From Ostrinia nubilalis (taxonomy: Eukaryota; Arthropoda; Insecta; Lepidoptera; Crambidae): DNA of 64,000 nt. Below the pieces are notes generated by a model. The model ran no database searches. It was not told the origin of the DNA and saw nothing but the letters and a program-made list of their open reading frames with translations. Numbering within the stretch: the stretch's first letter is position 1; each line of letters begins with the position of its first letter. Positions 26,367-37,390 of the stretch are shown here, piece by piece. Position numbers and translations under genes: made by a program. The stretch covers positions 4,246,001 to 4,310,000 of the forward strand of contig NC_087099.1 of assembly GCF_963855985.1 (NCBI RefSeq). Direction: 5' to 3'.

Positions 26367-27054
26367 TTACGGTTAATATGATAAATTGAAAATTATGAAT
26401 AATCGCCGGTTATTATGAATAATTACCGACAGTCGACGTAAAAGTGATAAATTAATCACATTTATCAGTGATTATTTAATAATGCAACCTTAATAGTAAC
26501 AAATACATATAATAAAAGAAAAAAGAGAACACCGGCTCGTGTACAGCGCCGGTGTACAGCCACACATTTTGAACGTTTTGATATCATATATTAATATAAT
26601 TTGGCATAATGACTTTGGACTGTTTCTTGCGTAACATTACTTTGCCATAATGCCCATAACATATTGTTTGATTTAAAGTGAAAAATAGGTTAGGGTGCGG
26701 CGGGGTTGGCCCTTGGGCCACCCCTAAGCCGCCTATTTAGTTTTATACACACATAAATGATCTTATATTAATAACTTTTATCAAATCATGAGGTAATTAT
26801 TCATAATAACCGGCGATTATTCATAACTAGCTGACCCGGCGAACTTTGTTCCGCCTTAATGGCAATAAATAAGCAGACTTTTTTTTTAATTTCGAACGGG
26901 ATAAGAAGTATCCTATGTCCTTCTCCTGGCTCTAAACTACCTCCCTGACAATTTTCAGCTAAATCGGTTCAGCCGTTCTTGAGTTATAAGTGGAGTAACT
27001 AACACGACTTTCTTTTATATATATAGATTTGTACATTTATCACATTGACCGTAA
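26367..27054. mobile_element. Inverted-repeat element whose right arm is split by a Helitron
   Basis: Left arm TTACGGTTAATATGATAAAT, then GAATAATCGCCGGTTATTATG. The right arm has the complement of the inner part at 26793-26825, then the Helitron, then the complement of the outer part at 27028-27054. Confidence 0.75.
26826..27027 (-). mobile_element. Non-autonomous Helitron inserted in an inverted-repeat terminus
   Basis: Same family as 12120-12321, reversed: CTAGT end at 26826, TC start at 27027, host A and T on either side. Its removal restores the right arm of the element 26367-27054. Confidence 0.85.
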
Positions 27055-27838
27055 CATATAGGTATGTATATGTGTAAGTCATAGTCAATAATATCCCAAG
27101 AACAATGGTAAAACGAAAAAAAAAAAGAACTAAAAAGTAAAAACCAGTAAGATATAAAACCAATAAGTAATCTCTGGTAACCCAAAACTTATGGAAATAC
27201 GAGTAAGTTGTTCTGATTTGTACTTTGATTTCACTGAAATGTTTCGTGATCGAAATGGGAGAATAAACGTATAAGATAACCCAATGTAAGTAATATCCGA
27301 CCACAAAGAATCGGGTTTCAAGAGGCTAAACACGTTATGTAACTCACAACATCAAAGTAATCAAACTAGTTCCTGATAAGAAGTTGTTTTCCGCTCGGAA
27401 CAACTTTAGATAACCTGAAGACTGGAGAGGATTTATAATTTTGATATGTTTAAGGTATACCTCTAATAAGATACAAGGCAGTTATTTGACCACAATCTGA
27501 CCTGATGTTAAGTGGGATGCATATAAGCATAATAAGAAGACCTCCACATATCTCTATTTTAACTAAAAGGGTGAAACTAAGGAGTAGTAAATAATATTTA
27601 GACTGTATTACAATTACATTGAGGTAATTACTATGCCTATCCCTTGGGTTTTACTACAGAAACTGATGTAAAGATAGCCTTAATGTCTGCTTGATGTAGC
27701 AAAAGGCTGTATAAGACTGCCCCAAGCAGGTTTGAGAATTTCCGTGGCGCCACGTAGCTAGATCTTAGTACATTATAATAACAAAAAAAGTTTGATGATA
27801 CGAAGAAACCAGTTAATGTGACTCTTGTTTATAACAAT

Positions 27839-27960
27839 ACTAGCGACCCGCCCGTTTTTTCGCACGGGTGCTAAGTATATAAGTTTGTTTGCAAGATTAC
27901 CAGTTTCTATTTACACAGACAATAGTTTCAAGACGTTGCTTTAATCAAATAATACATGCA
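27839..27960 (-). repeat. Repeat end resembling a Helitron 3' hairpin
   Basis: On the minus strand ACCCGTGCGAAAAAACGGGC can fold and is followed by GGGTCGCTAGT. The flanking base is not the expected T, so Helitron origin is tentative. Confidence 0.35.
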
Positions 27961-27996
27961 GCTCGAGGCGACATCACAAATACCGCCTGAAGTTCA

Positions 27997-28192
27997 GCGA
28001 ACACTGCAACTGAATTGACGTCACTGTTGCATTAATTTTGAGTTTATTACAAGTCCCACACAACTTGTATAGTACGTACTTGTATTCTATGTAAATTGCT
28101 GGTTGCTAGGACAATATAGGTATTCATAGGATGCTAATATTGGACATTTAGAAGCTGAAAAGTGCAGAAAGCTATGGCGAACACTGCAACTG
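27997..28192. repeat. 16-bp direct repeat pair
   Basis: GCGAACACTGCAACTG at 27997-28012 and 28177-28192. The 164 bases between could be an inserted element with target duplication, but no termini were recognised. Confidence 0.45.
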
Positions 28193-28695
28193 GTAAGAAA
28201 TGCATACTTGGTTAGTGTAATACAGCGAAATATTAAAAGAGATTTTCGAGAATACTTTCAAACAATGTTTCAAATATTATGTTGTCTTTTGTCATACGAA
28301 GGTAAGTAAATGACACACATACATACCTAAGGTATTGTGTATTGTATATGTATTATTTTCAAACGGTTATTGTAAGTAAAACATTATGCTTAAATTCATT
28401 ACCTACGTTATTTCAGACACCTCATTAATTTTACAAAAAGTCACTAGTGACTAATTACTAGTAATTGGATTTTATTAATAGAAACATGTAATAATTTAAT
28501 GATACTTATTAACAAGTCAAAGTAGGTAAGTATTTCAATTTCCGTTTTTATTATGTTACAAGTAAATCGGAAACTGAACAATTTACCTTTGAGAGGTATC
28601 ACAATTTTCAATAAGAAAATTAATTAAGTATTTAGTTTAATATGTATCTACTATGAAAAACCACATCAAGAGACTCAATGTGTTCATTGCAACTC

Positions 28696-28846
28696 TAACG
28701 CCCGTATTCACAAACGATGCTTGCTTAAGTGAAGCAACAAATCGAACGCACAGCGTTGAATAGAGCTCTGCGATTGGTTCGTGTGTGACCCTGTGCGTCC
28801 ACGCGCACTGTGAGACCTCATAGTAATGTTTGTGAATACGGGCGTA
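28696..28846. mobile_element. Short MITE, family 2, copy 2
   Basis: TAACGCCCGTATTCACAAAC at the left and its complement GTTTGTGAATACGGGCGTA at the right; inner sequence includes GAATAGAGCTCTGCGATTGG. Confidence 0.82.
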
Positions 28847-29304
28847 AATCACGAATCATATTCCCATTAGTATTACTTCCCTTTACGAAAATAACAGTAA
28901 ATGTGCAAATACATGCCTAATCCACAAAACAGTGTATTAACGATGAGATCGTTAGGGCGTTAGCTCACACAATACGCAGTGCTGATTGGTTATACCAAAT
29001 TCGCATTGAATTGAATGAATGAACCAAATTACCTATCGTAGCATATTTTCATTATGTACATTTAAATTAACTCCCACGCATAGCGGTAATAAATTGGGTG
29101 ACGTAAAACACGAATGAAATATTGTGACAACGCAAAAAAAGATAATAATCACGTATTTTTTATCATATAAGTTAATTTAAAAAAAAATCCAGTTTCTAAA
29201 AACTAGAGAGACGGATAAGTATACCTACGTGTAATTAAATCAATATTAAATTGATTAAGATCAGACAAAAAGTTCTGTCTGCGTAATGTAGAGCCAGATT
29301 ATAT

Positions 29305-31010
29305 TTTTCAACTTTTAAGCTCTATCAAAACGTCGAAGTATTCACATTGTTAATTCAGTCCAATGAGGATCATTTCGATTTTTAGCTGTGAATGCAGATT
29401 TATAGAGCTAAGAAATCCTTAATATACAGTCCAAAAATTTTTGTTCTACGACAAAAATTGACGAAGTTATGGCCAAATTACTAAAAAAGTTCACTGACCG
29501 CCCGGCGCGGGAACGATGACGTCACTATATCCGATCCGAAAGCTGCCGGCGTACTGCGTGGATAGAAAATATTTTTTTCTAGCCAAACTATCAGTTTTAG
29601 AGAAAAACTTGTAATGACATTTATTCATCAGAATAAAGTAAGCTATCGACAGGTAATTTTTAAAAACAGAAATTGTGAAAAATATCGCAAAAAATCCATA
29701 CGCTCATACGATTCAATGGAACGCGGAGACGCGATTGGGGTCTCCGCGGTGGTATATTTGGCGATTTATTCAAATAAAGTGTTCATAAGTGTTGTCATAT
29801 CTTCTTCCAAGTAAAATATAAAAATGTATAAGTATTAATTTATTTACTTCTAACAATAAGGTATAGCTGAGGCAGATACACTCTGCCTAGGCTACAAGCA
29901 AGACATTGCTATGAAGATCATTTCGATGTACACGCAATACCTACCTGTTATTTAGTTTTTCTGAGTTTAACCTACGTTACGCCAGCTGCTGCAGGAAAGG
30001 ACAGCTGCTCCCTCCTGGAAATTATTTAATCTTAGCCTAGAAGCTGGGTATGACTCCCCCGCCCCCCTCCTCTCCCCAGGTCATAAACTGGGCATGACTT
30101 CCCCCTCGGCCAGAAATTGGGTATGATTTACCCCCCCTCCCAGGCCAGAAACTGGGTATGACTTGACCCCCCCCCCCCTCCCACAGGCCAGAAGCTGGGT
30201 AAGGTTAGCCCCTCCCCCCAGCCCATAAGCATAAGCTGGGTATGACTTAACCCCCCCCCCCCCCCCCCCCCCAGGCCAGAACCAGAAACTGGTTATAACT
30301 TGATCCCCCCCTCCCCTCAGGCCAAAAGCTGGGTGAGGCTAGCCCCTCCCCCCAGTCCATAAGCATAAGCTAGGTATGACTCCCCCTCGGCCAGAAACTG
30401 GGTATGACTTGCCTCTCCCCCCTCCCACCAAGGCCAGAATCTGGGTAAGGCTTGCCCCTTCCCCAGGCTAAAAGCTGGGTATTACTTATCCCCCCCCCCC
30501 CCTAGGCCAGAAACTGGTTATTAGCACTCATATTATGTATGTACAATACAAACAATCATAAAGTTACACTCACCCCAACCGCGTCTCCGCATTCCATCGA
30601 ATCCTATGAAAATGTGGTCTTTGGACATAGCGATACTTATTTTTCAAAATTTTTACTTTTAAAAATTACTGGTCGATGGGTTACTTTATTTTAATGAATA
30701 AATGTTATTAAAAGTTTTTTTCTAAAACTGATATTTTAGCTGGAAAAAAATATTTTCCATCCCAATAGTACGCCGGCTGCGCTCGATTCGGATATAATGA
30801 CGTCACGCGGCCCTGCGTACGTTGACTTTGAGCGGCAAAAACGGCCTATGTTTATTACTTAATATCTTCGTAAGTAATGGTCCGATTTGGATAATTCAAA
30901 AAGATATATCTTTCTTATGTCTTAAAGATTAACGTAGATACTAGTTTTATTGCATTTTGTACAACAGTACTGATCCTCATTCTGTATACGCTCTAAAAAG
31001 CTGAATTTTC
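29305..31010. repeat. 1.7-kb inverted repeat with a minisatellite loop
   Basis: Left arm about 29305-29753, right arm about 30578-31010, roughly 80% alike by eye. Shared blocks include TGACGTCA near a GCCGGCGTACT motif, AGTTTTAGA with AACATTTATTCAT-like DNA, and GCGGAGACGCG at the inner ends. The spacer contains the C-rich array below. No transposon protein; termini not clearly defined. Confidence 0.7.
30035..30525. repeat. C-rich minisatellite
   Basis: About 13 units averaging 39 bases, each a C run followed by CAGGCCAGAAACTGGGTATGA or a variant. The longest C run is 22 bases (30251-30272). Confidence 0.85.
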
Positions 31011-31999
31011 ATCTCTTTCGGCGGCTATCTAATAAAAGCACTGGTTTTTGAGTTGACCTCCGTTGCTCGTCACGAGCGAGATGTCAAGCGAGCAGCCCCT
31101 GCTGAGAAATATGAGCAAAATGTTGAAATATTACGAGCTTTTTGATCTGAAGTGAACCTCTCACGATTTCTGAAATTCTTTTTAAGGCTGCCCGAATGTG
31201 ACTTCTTTAAATTGCTGTCAGATGTCGCTTTGGGAAGATATGGAGGGAATTCATAAGTTGGATTTTATTACTTGGAAGCGGATGTTGGCACGGTTTTGTT
31301 TAAGATATTTCTACGTGGTTATTATTGCTATATTTTCGTGTCACGTCTGAATTTAATATCAAACCTTTTAAGTAAAATTTATATAATATAACATGGAATG
31401 TTTAATATACGAACATATGATGATGTTGTATTTTTAACCAGAACTTAGTAATTTCTCTGAAGTTCGTCATATTTTTGGTAACATAAATAAACAGGGAAAA
31501 TCTAATTAAAATAACACCTGACCACTTCAAGTAACTTTCAGACTTCCCAAGTTCATTGAAGTAATAATTACTATTACATTGTATCTCAATCAATGCCCAA
31601 CTCCTGGTTCACATATTTTCATAACCAACAAAGTTTAACTCACAGTTAACCAGAAACATTATGCATTCGATGTTTTAGTTATTGGAAATATCAGCAGAGC
31701 AAACTTTTGGGTTAAATGTTACAAACCAAAATATCATATGGAAAGCTGATGCGCTGTTTGGAATACATACAAATGCTTATGTAACTACGAATAATGTTAT
31801 CAAAATATGATGTATGTATGCGAGTCATTTCTACTAGTACCTTAATATGTAAGTCTAGATATTAGCACGTCACTACCTTGTTTAATATACCACGCAATCT
31901 TGTATACCCATTCTTATGATACACCATACAAGAATGCATGGTAAATTCAGTGAACTGCTCCTGAATCGAATGTACCTACTTACTACTACTATTTCTATT
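31011..31999. other. No gene recognised
   Basis: AT-rich; nothing identified. Confidence 0.45.
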
Positions 32000-32208
32000 T
32001 ATTTATATTAACCGGCAGACAGTGGTGACTGAGTTTGTTGCGGCGCTTCTTCTCAGCACTTGCCAAATGTTGGTCTCGAAGCGCTGGTAGGGTAAAAAGA
32101 TTATGAGACATGTAGAGGCTCCTTAAGAGCATTATGACGATTTGTAAGAACTATTTATTAGTCTAAACAAATAAAGAAATTTTGACTTGACTTGACTTGA
32201 CTTGATGC
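32000..32208 (+). mobile_element. Non-LTR retrotransposon or SINE 3' end with TTGAC tandem tail
   Basis: The segment CGGCGCTTCTTCTCAGCACT, a region ending AATAAAGAAATTTTGA and a tail of repeated TTGAC (32188-32206) form a 3' end I recognise as common in Lepidoptera. No coding part is visible; family not fixed. Confidence 0.6.
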
Positions 32209-32295
32209 TTCCGTCCGTGTACAGCTATACATACTTAATAATAATTTGCAACCTAAATTGGAATGTTTTACCAACCATAACAGATGACTGACGAT

Positions 32296-32474
32296 CTGTG
32301 TGCTTACCATGAGTTTACGTTAGGTGTGTTCGCTATCGAATACGTCAAAAAAACTATGAAGATGTTATTTCTTGAAAGTAGCCGCTAGGGGCGCTGCACT
32401 AACTAGCTACTAATGTCATTTTTTACGCAGTCGCTAGTGAACACACCTAACGTTAACTCATGGTAAGCACACTG
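32296..32474. mobile_element. Inverted-repeat MITE, family 1, copy 3
   Basis: CTGTGTGCTTACCATGAGTT at the left, reverse complement at the right ending GCACACTG. Flanking octamers CTGACGAT and GTGATGAT match at 6 of 8, consistent with a decayed hAT target duplication. Confidence 0.75.
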
Positions 32475-32509
32475 GTGATGATCGTAAGACGCACCTAAAT
32501 GCGGACAGC

Positions 32510-32590
32510 ACAAGAGCGGTCATTGTGGGAATCATTTCGTATTCTGCTTTTTTCCAGCAGTGGACGACTTTTAGTTGGAACGAAAAGTTA
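32510..32590 (+). mobile_element. Eroded RTE 3'-end fragment
   Basis: Shows GCGGACAGCACAAGAGCGGT and later TTCCAGCAGTGGACGACTTT, degenerate counterparts of the ..AAQDRS.. and ..VQQWTS.. codons of the RTE tails elsewhere in the window. Confidence 0.5.
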
Positions 32591-33666
32591 AGGTATAAGG
32601 AAGCTTACGAAACATGACAATAAAGTCTTAGAAACGACGCAACAGAACAGTATTATTTCTGTGATCTGTGAAATGTATGACATTTTTAAGTTACGGTTCA
32701 CTTTAAACTAGGTCTAAAAGAAACTTTTCCGCTGTCAAAAGGTTTACAAATCAAAACATTTTAATTTACAAGACATTTATCCCCTGAACCGAAGAGAACG
32801 GGCGTTTAGTAGTCATTTCGCAAAAGAACTCTGTGTGTAAGTGGACGCAATAAAAGTTTATTCGTCCAAGTTCCCGAAAGGAAACGCCCGACTGACATAA
32901 AACACTTTTGCGCGATATTACGAAGGCTTTAAGTTTTTATGAACAGTACGAACAAGTGTTTCAGTTTATATTTTAAATGTCTCGCTTATAATCGGCGGGT
33001 GAAATGAGAACGTCACAGTAAGAGCTTCGTTTCAGCTTTAACAGACTGAAAATGAAGAAAACTAAACGTCTACTATGGGGAACAGATGATATTGAACAAT
33101 GTTGAATGGCAATCACAGTAAATAGTGCTAATTTTTCACGTAAAGCTGATCAGTTGGACTGACGTGTGTGTGAAATCTTAAATTGAGTTTTATTGTATAC
33201 CTAATATCAGTTTTCAGGGTGTCGTCACTTCGATTTATCAGCTTAACTGACCGTAGACGTCCAGCTTAAGACATAAATTAATGATGTTGTATGACCACTA
33301 GCCATGGGCCAGCGAGTGGAGGCTTACGTACGCCCAGCAGTAGATGATAACATAGCTTTATAAGCAAACTGTAGCTTTTAGATGTAAGTAGCATACCTAC
33401 TGAAAATCCAATATATTCTGTAGACTGCCAATCTGTTGCCTATTTTGGGACTAGAGGCCCCGCATAGAAAAATAATGTCATCGTATTTTCACTTGTATTT
33501 ATCTCTCTAACTTGCCCTAGAATGCTGGCAAGGACCAAATAAATGGATGGTCTTAAATCGAAATCCCTTTGTTATTGCGTTGCTTATTTCGTCAGTAAAA
33601 AACAACTACAAATTATTGCTTGGGTTTATTTAAGAGGGCGTACTTAGAATGCATCATGGCTCCTGG
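32591..33666. other. No gene recognised
   Basis: No repeat or frame stood out. Confidence 0.45.
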
Positions 33667-33668
33667 TA

Positions 33669-34312
33669 CAGTCAAATACACTCGGCATCAAATAAATCGC
33701 AGCTCCCGCGACAAGCACTTATCAAACGTATGCATCCCCACTTCCCACCAACATTGGTACCATTTGAAAGCCTAGTTCTAAACTTCATTTCATTAAAGGA
33801 AAGGTTTTTACCCCAAAAATGTGTCTTTACAAGGATCCAGAGTCACTTCTTCAAAAAATAGGTAGTTACGCTATAGCCATTTTTTATGACTATAAAACTG
33901 TTAAGTTGGGATTAATCGCTATCCATCTGTTAAAGAGGACACGTGAGATCTTTATTTGGTTTTATAACCATAAAAATTGGTCTAATTGATCACAGAGGTG
34001 AGCCCAAAGTGAGGTCTATTTTCAAGTCACATTTATGGTAAATGTTAATCATTTATTTAGAAATGAAATGTATTTTTCTGTAAGGATATTTATTGGGCTT
34101 TCAAATAACACCAATATTGTTGGGGTACCATGATTGTGTCAGAAGAAAATCTTTAAAGTTCGCGTCGCGGAAGGTGCGGTTTATTTGATGTTGAGTGTAG
34201 TTAGTGACACCCAAAGTAGCCAAAAAGGTCGCAACACGTCTTTGTTTCATTGTAATAAGCTTGCGTTGTCAACTTTTGGGCCACTTTGGGCGTCACGAAC
34301 TATTTGACGCTG
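33669..34312. mobile_element. Decayed TA-flanked inverted-repeat element
   Basis: Ends CAGTCAAATAC and GTATTTGACGCTG-like, with TA outside (33667-33668, 34313-34314). Arms share GCATCAAATAAATCGC and CCAACATTGGTACCATTTGA-like stretches with several substitutions; the right side has an extra nested palindrome (34199-34302, CCCAAAGT motifs). Confidence 0.55.
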
Positions 34313-34670
34313 TATCTACTCGTACATTTAAATAAAGTTCTTGCTAGTTTGACAAAAGCGCCAATTTACAACAAAGTAACTAAAGCTAGCGAGCCTGCAA
34401 AGTAGCACTGGAATATTTCAGCAGACTTCATTTCAGGGACAAGTTTCAGACAGTGTTTGTCTCGTACTTCTTCTTTACTGATTTCAGGCTGTGTTTATGG
34501 ATCTATATCAATACGCTTAGTTGGAGGCGTGAATTGTAAAAAGGCACTCAGATAGTGTCTGTTGAAAAAGGTGATATCTTAGTTATTAAAATTTTGAGCG
34601 TTAAGAGTCGCATCTTGAACTGATTTTTTAATTATTAAAAAAAGTAGTTTAGTGGATGCTGCCTTTGCCT

Positions 34671-35044
34671 CGTCGTCTCAGCCAAATGACGTCCACTGTT
34701 GGACAAAGGCCTCCCCAAGGTTTTCCACAATGAACGGTCCTGCGCTGCCCGCATCCAGGCTCTTCCCGCGACCTTTACCAGATCGTCGGTCCACCTAGTA
34801 GGAGGCCTGCCCACGCTACGTCTTCCAGCCCGTGGTCGCCACTCGAGAACTTTCCTGCCCCAACGGCCATCGTCTCTACGAGCTATGTGCCCCGCCCACT
34901 GCCACTTGATTTTAGCAATTCTGCGAGCTATGTCGGTTACTTTGGTTCTCCTGCGGATCTCCTCATTTCTGATTCGATCACGCAGGGAAACTTCGAGCAT
35001 AGCCCGCTCCATCGCCCTTTGGGTGACCTTGAGCCTTCTTATGA
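34671..35044 (-). mobile_element. RTE (subfamily A) 5'-truncated insertion with 10-bp target duplication
   Basis: GCCTTTGCCT stands on both sides (34661-34670 and 35045-35054). The minus strand encodes the RTE C-terminus: RRLKVTQRAMERAM, KWQWAGHIARR, WRPRAGRRSVGRPPTRW, then WMRAAQDRSLWKTLGRP with a frameshift close to the normal end. The tail is a short GACGAC/GAGGC-type repeat. Length 374 bases; no catalytic domain remains. Confidence 0.85.
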
Positions 35045-35615
35045 GCCTTTGCCTACGTACTTCAAAATTTAACTTTTATCTGAATTTGAAAGTAATAAAA
35101 AATGGATTCTTTATAAGTAGGCACTTACGCTACATACCTAGTTGTATGTCGTTAACATGTAATATTACCAATTGCATAAATCAGTGTAGGTACCAGTGTA
35201 AACCAAAAAACTACAATTAATCTCAGTCTTCCAGAAGTAACTATAAAGCACACATTTGCTTGATCCAAGCAGCCATACATCATCGTGCAGCGCCTAAAAG
35301 CTGCTGAAAGCGACACAAATGAAACTTGCAGCGGAACTTCGAAGGCTAACGGCGCTCTTTGATTTATCTTAACGGTTCCGAACATTCTCGATTTGGGGTT
35401 TTCAGCAGCTTGGTTATACTGTACTCTTTGCTGTTACTGCAACTTAGTTCGCTGAAACCTTCGTAAGTTTTGAAACGGTTTTGTAACTGGCGGCAGTGAA
35501 AGGAAAACTTTTCCGTTCAGATCAATGTTGATTTCAATTAGCTAGTGCATTTTGATGCTTGAGATTTTGTAGATATGGTTCTTTATAAGATTGATAAGTT
35601 TGACAAGGAATACTT

Positions 35616-35734
35616 AGGCTGAGTTGCACCACCTAACTTAAACGCAACTATTAAAATAGCCGGTGGTTTTTGTATGGTGTTCGACAGACTTATGACGTCT
35701 GTTATTGTTAAGTCATATGGTGCAACCCAGCTTT
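35616..35734. mobile_element. Palindromic MITE, family 3, copy 3
   Basis: TAGGCTGAGTTGCACC ... GGTGCAACCCAGCTTTA. Confidence 0.78.
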
Positions 35735-35833
35735 AGTAACGAGAGCTATAAAATGTCAGCCTTTGTGGCGCCTATTTAATAGTCATCCAAACTATTTTTG
35801 ATACAGAAACAATGTATGTAAGAATCAAGTTAA

Positions 35834-35970
35834 ATAACGCCCGTATTCACAAACGATGCTTGCTTAAGTGAATCAGTAAATCTAACGCACAGCGTTGAAT
35901 AGAGCTCTGTGATTGGTTCGTGTGTGTGTATTATGAGACCTCATGGTAATTTTTGTGAATACGGGCGTTG
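35834..35970. mobile_element. Short MITE, family 2, copy 3 (just downstream of the Kunitz gene)
   Basis: Same termini and inner GAATAGAGCTCTGTGATTGG. It ends about 50 bases beyond the Kunitz stop codon and could fall within the 3' UTR. Confidence 0.8.
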
Positions 35971-36017
35971 TTAGTGGTAAATCTAAAACTTCCGACAAAC
36001 AAATGAAAGACGTTCTT

Positions 36018-36241
36018 TTAAATAGGTCTTTTATGGACGCAGTAGTTCTCGCATTCTGCTTTGCTGGAGAATCTGTTCTCGTTTCCCTTACACCCTGAGT
36101 AGAACATGGGCATGCACTTGCGCCTTACCACGTCGAAAAACCATACAAAGTGTACCTCTTCACAGTTCCCTTTTAGAGGCGCCTGGTAGCAGTAGTATGG
36201 AATGTTCATGAGATTTGAAGGGAACGGTCCATCCACTGGGC
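36018..36241 (-). CDS. Exon 2 of the Kunitz gene (whole Kunitz domain and stop)
   Basis: Encodes residues 31-104. The domain occupies residues 48-98 and is followed by a short basic tail (VHKRPI). The acceptor follows a T-rich tract ending TTTTTCAG. The open frame continues upstream to 36404 but that part lies in the intron. No AATAAA was seen close downstream; an ATTAAA lies about 240 bases beyond the stop (35780-35775), past a MITE at 35835-35970 that may therefore sit in the 3' UTR. Confidence 0.85.
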
Positions 36242-37390
36242 CTGAAAAACCATGCTGTGATAAGCACTTAAATATATTCATATCGCTACATGAAAAGGGC
36301 AAGACATAAAAACTTTTTGTTTTTTCTTTGCTTTCTAATACCAGGAAATTATTTTTTTCTGCAGGTAAACTGCTAGAGAATGCCTTATGGCAAGCAAATC
36401 GCATTATGTACTAATTTATATGGCGTTAAAATATTTTTAAATAAATAAAACTTTTAAATATTTCATTGGTTTTCTCAGATAAAAACGGCAACGTTAAATT
36501 ACCTATACCTAGTTACTTTTCCATACAATAAACAGTTTTGTATAAACTCTCTTACCGGCTCTCACAAAAGCATTCGATATTAATTTACCTAAATACCTTT
36601 CAACTTAATATTGCTTAAAGGATTTTGAAACTAATTTGAGAATGGAGAATTTAACTTTGTTCTCTAAAATAAACACGAAACTTAAATTGAAAACACCGGC
36701 ATTGCAAAAAAAACGCTACGGTAAATAAATACTGGTTTCATATTACAGAAACTCAAATCTCAACTCATTATGCCCAGAAACTTAGCAGACTCACTTAACA
36801 AATTAGTGAAGTACAAATATTCCAAAGGTTTGAAATTAATATAGCATCAAACGCTGAATGTTAGATGCTTTCAACGTTTGATAATTTGACAATTACCAGT
36901 ACAAGAGATTTGATAACTTGGTACCTAGCTCAATTAGAATTAGACAGGTCGAACATTTTACAAAGCAGAGCTGTAGAGAGACCGTTTATTTGATTGACTT
37001 GGAATGTGTACTTAGCCCAACAAAGGCCTTCAACATCGTAAATAAGGCAGAGTAGCAGGGAATTTTACGATGGAAATTCACGCGAGATTTTCCAGTCTAA
37101 AAACGAGCTGTATATTCTATGTAGGTATGTGTGTATAGATAAGATAAATGACACTTGAGACAATCTGTCTGCTTGGTCCGCCTATATTTTACGGATATAT
37201 ATTTGATAAGAGAAAAAATCACATGCCCGTGAGAGAGACACGGAAACGTGGTTGATAAAGTTAAGATTGAGATGGAACTCAACAAATACGGATACTCACG
37301 TCCATCCTTAACGTAATCGTGCAAATATCTGAATGGTACATATCCGGCTTGTGCCAGCGCGACCGATGCTAGAAGGACACAAGCGAGCAT
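36018..37390 (-). CDS. Secreted single-domain Kunitz/BPTI-type protein, two coding exons
   Basis: Coding exons are 37390-37300 and 36241-36018 (104 residues plus TAA). Residues 1-15 form a signal peptide (MLACVLLASVALAQA), probably cut before GYVPF; the mature protein is about 89 residues. Exon 1 ends GGAC/GTGAGT and exon 2 begins after TTTTTCAG; the intron is phase 1 and restores the frame exactly, the usual layout for Kunitz exons. The six cysteines (48, 57, 73, 81, 94, 98) have spacing 8-15-7-12-3, identical to BPTI. Gly55, Tyr78, Gly80, Asn86 and Phe88 match conserved fold positions. The P1 residue after the second cysteine is Glu58 followed by Glu59, unlike the Lys/Arg or bulky P1 of trypsin/chymotrypsin inhibitors, so classical inhibition is doubtful. 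The family acts outside cells on serine proteases or channels. This start is the first ATG in frame; a TGA lies three codons upstream. Tissue and target cannot be read from the sequence. Confidence 0.88.
36242..37299 (-). other. Intron of the Kunitz gene
   Basis: 1,058 bases, GT-AG, phase 1, AT-rich. It contains at 36996-37055 a segment also found at 40645-40709 (shared core TTCAACATCGTAAATAA), so part of it is dispersed repeat. No further exon was recognised. Confidence 0.75.
37300..37390 (-). CDS. Exon 1 of the Kunitz gene (signal peptide and N-terminal linker)
   Basis: Encodes residues 1-30 plus the first base of codon 31. After the signal peptide the linker GYVPFRYLHDYVKDG is rich in aromatic and charged residues. 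The donor is GGAC/GTGAGT, close to consensus. Reading past it runs into intron, so the longer open frame to 37097 is an artefact. Confidence 0.85.

Noticed and set aside
33649..33861. 70-codon plus-strand frame
   Set aside because: Lies across the left arm of the decayed inverted-repeat element.
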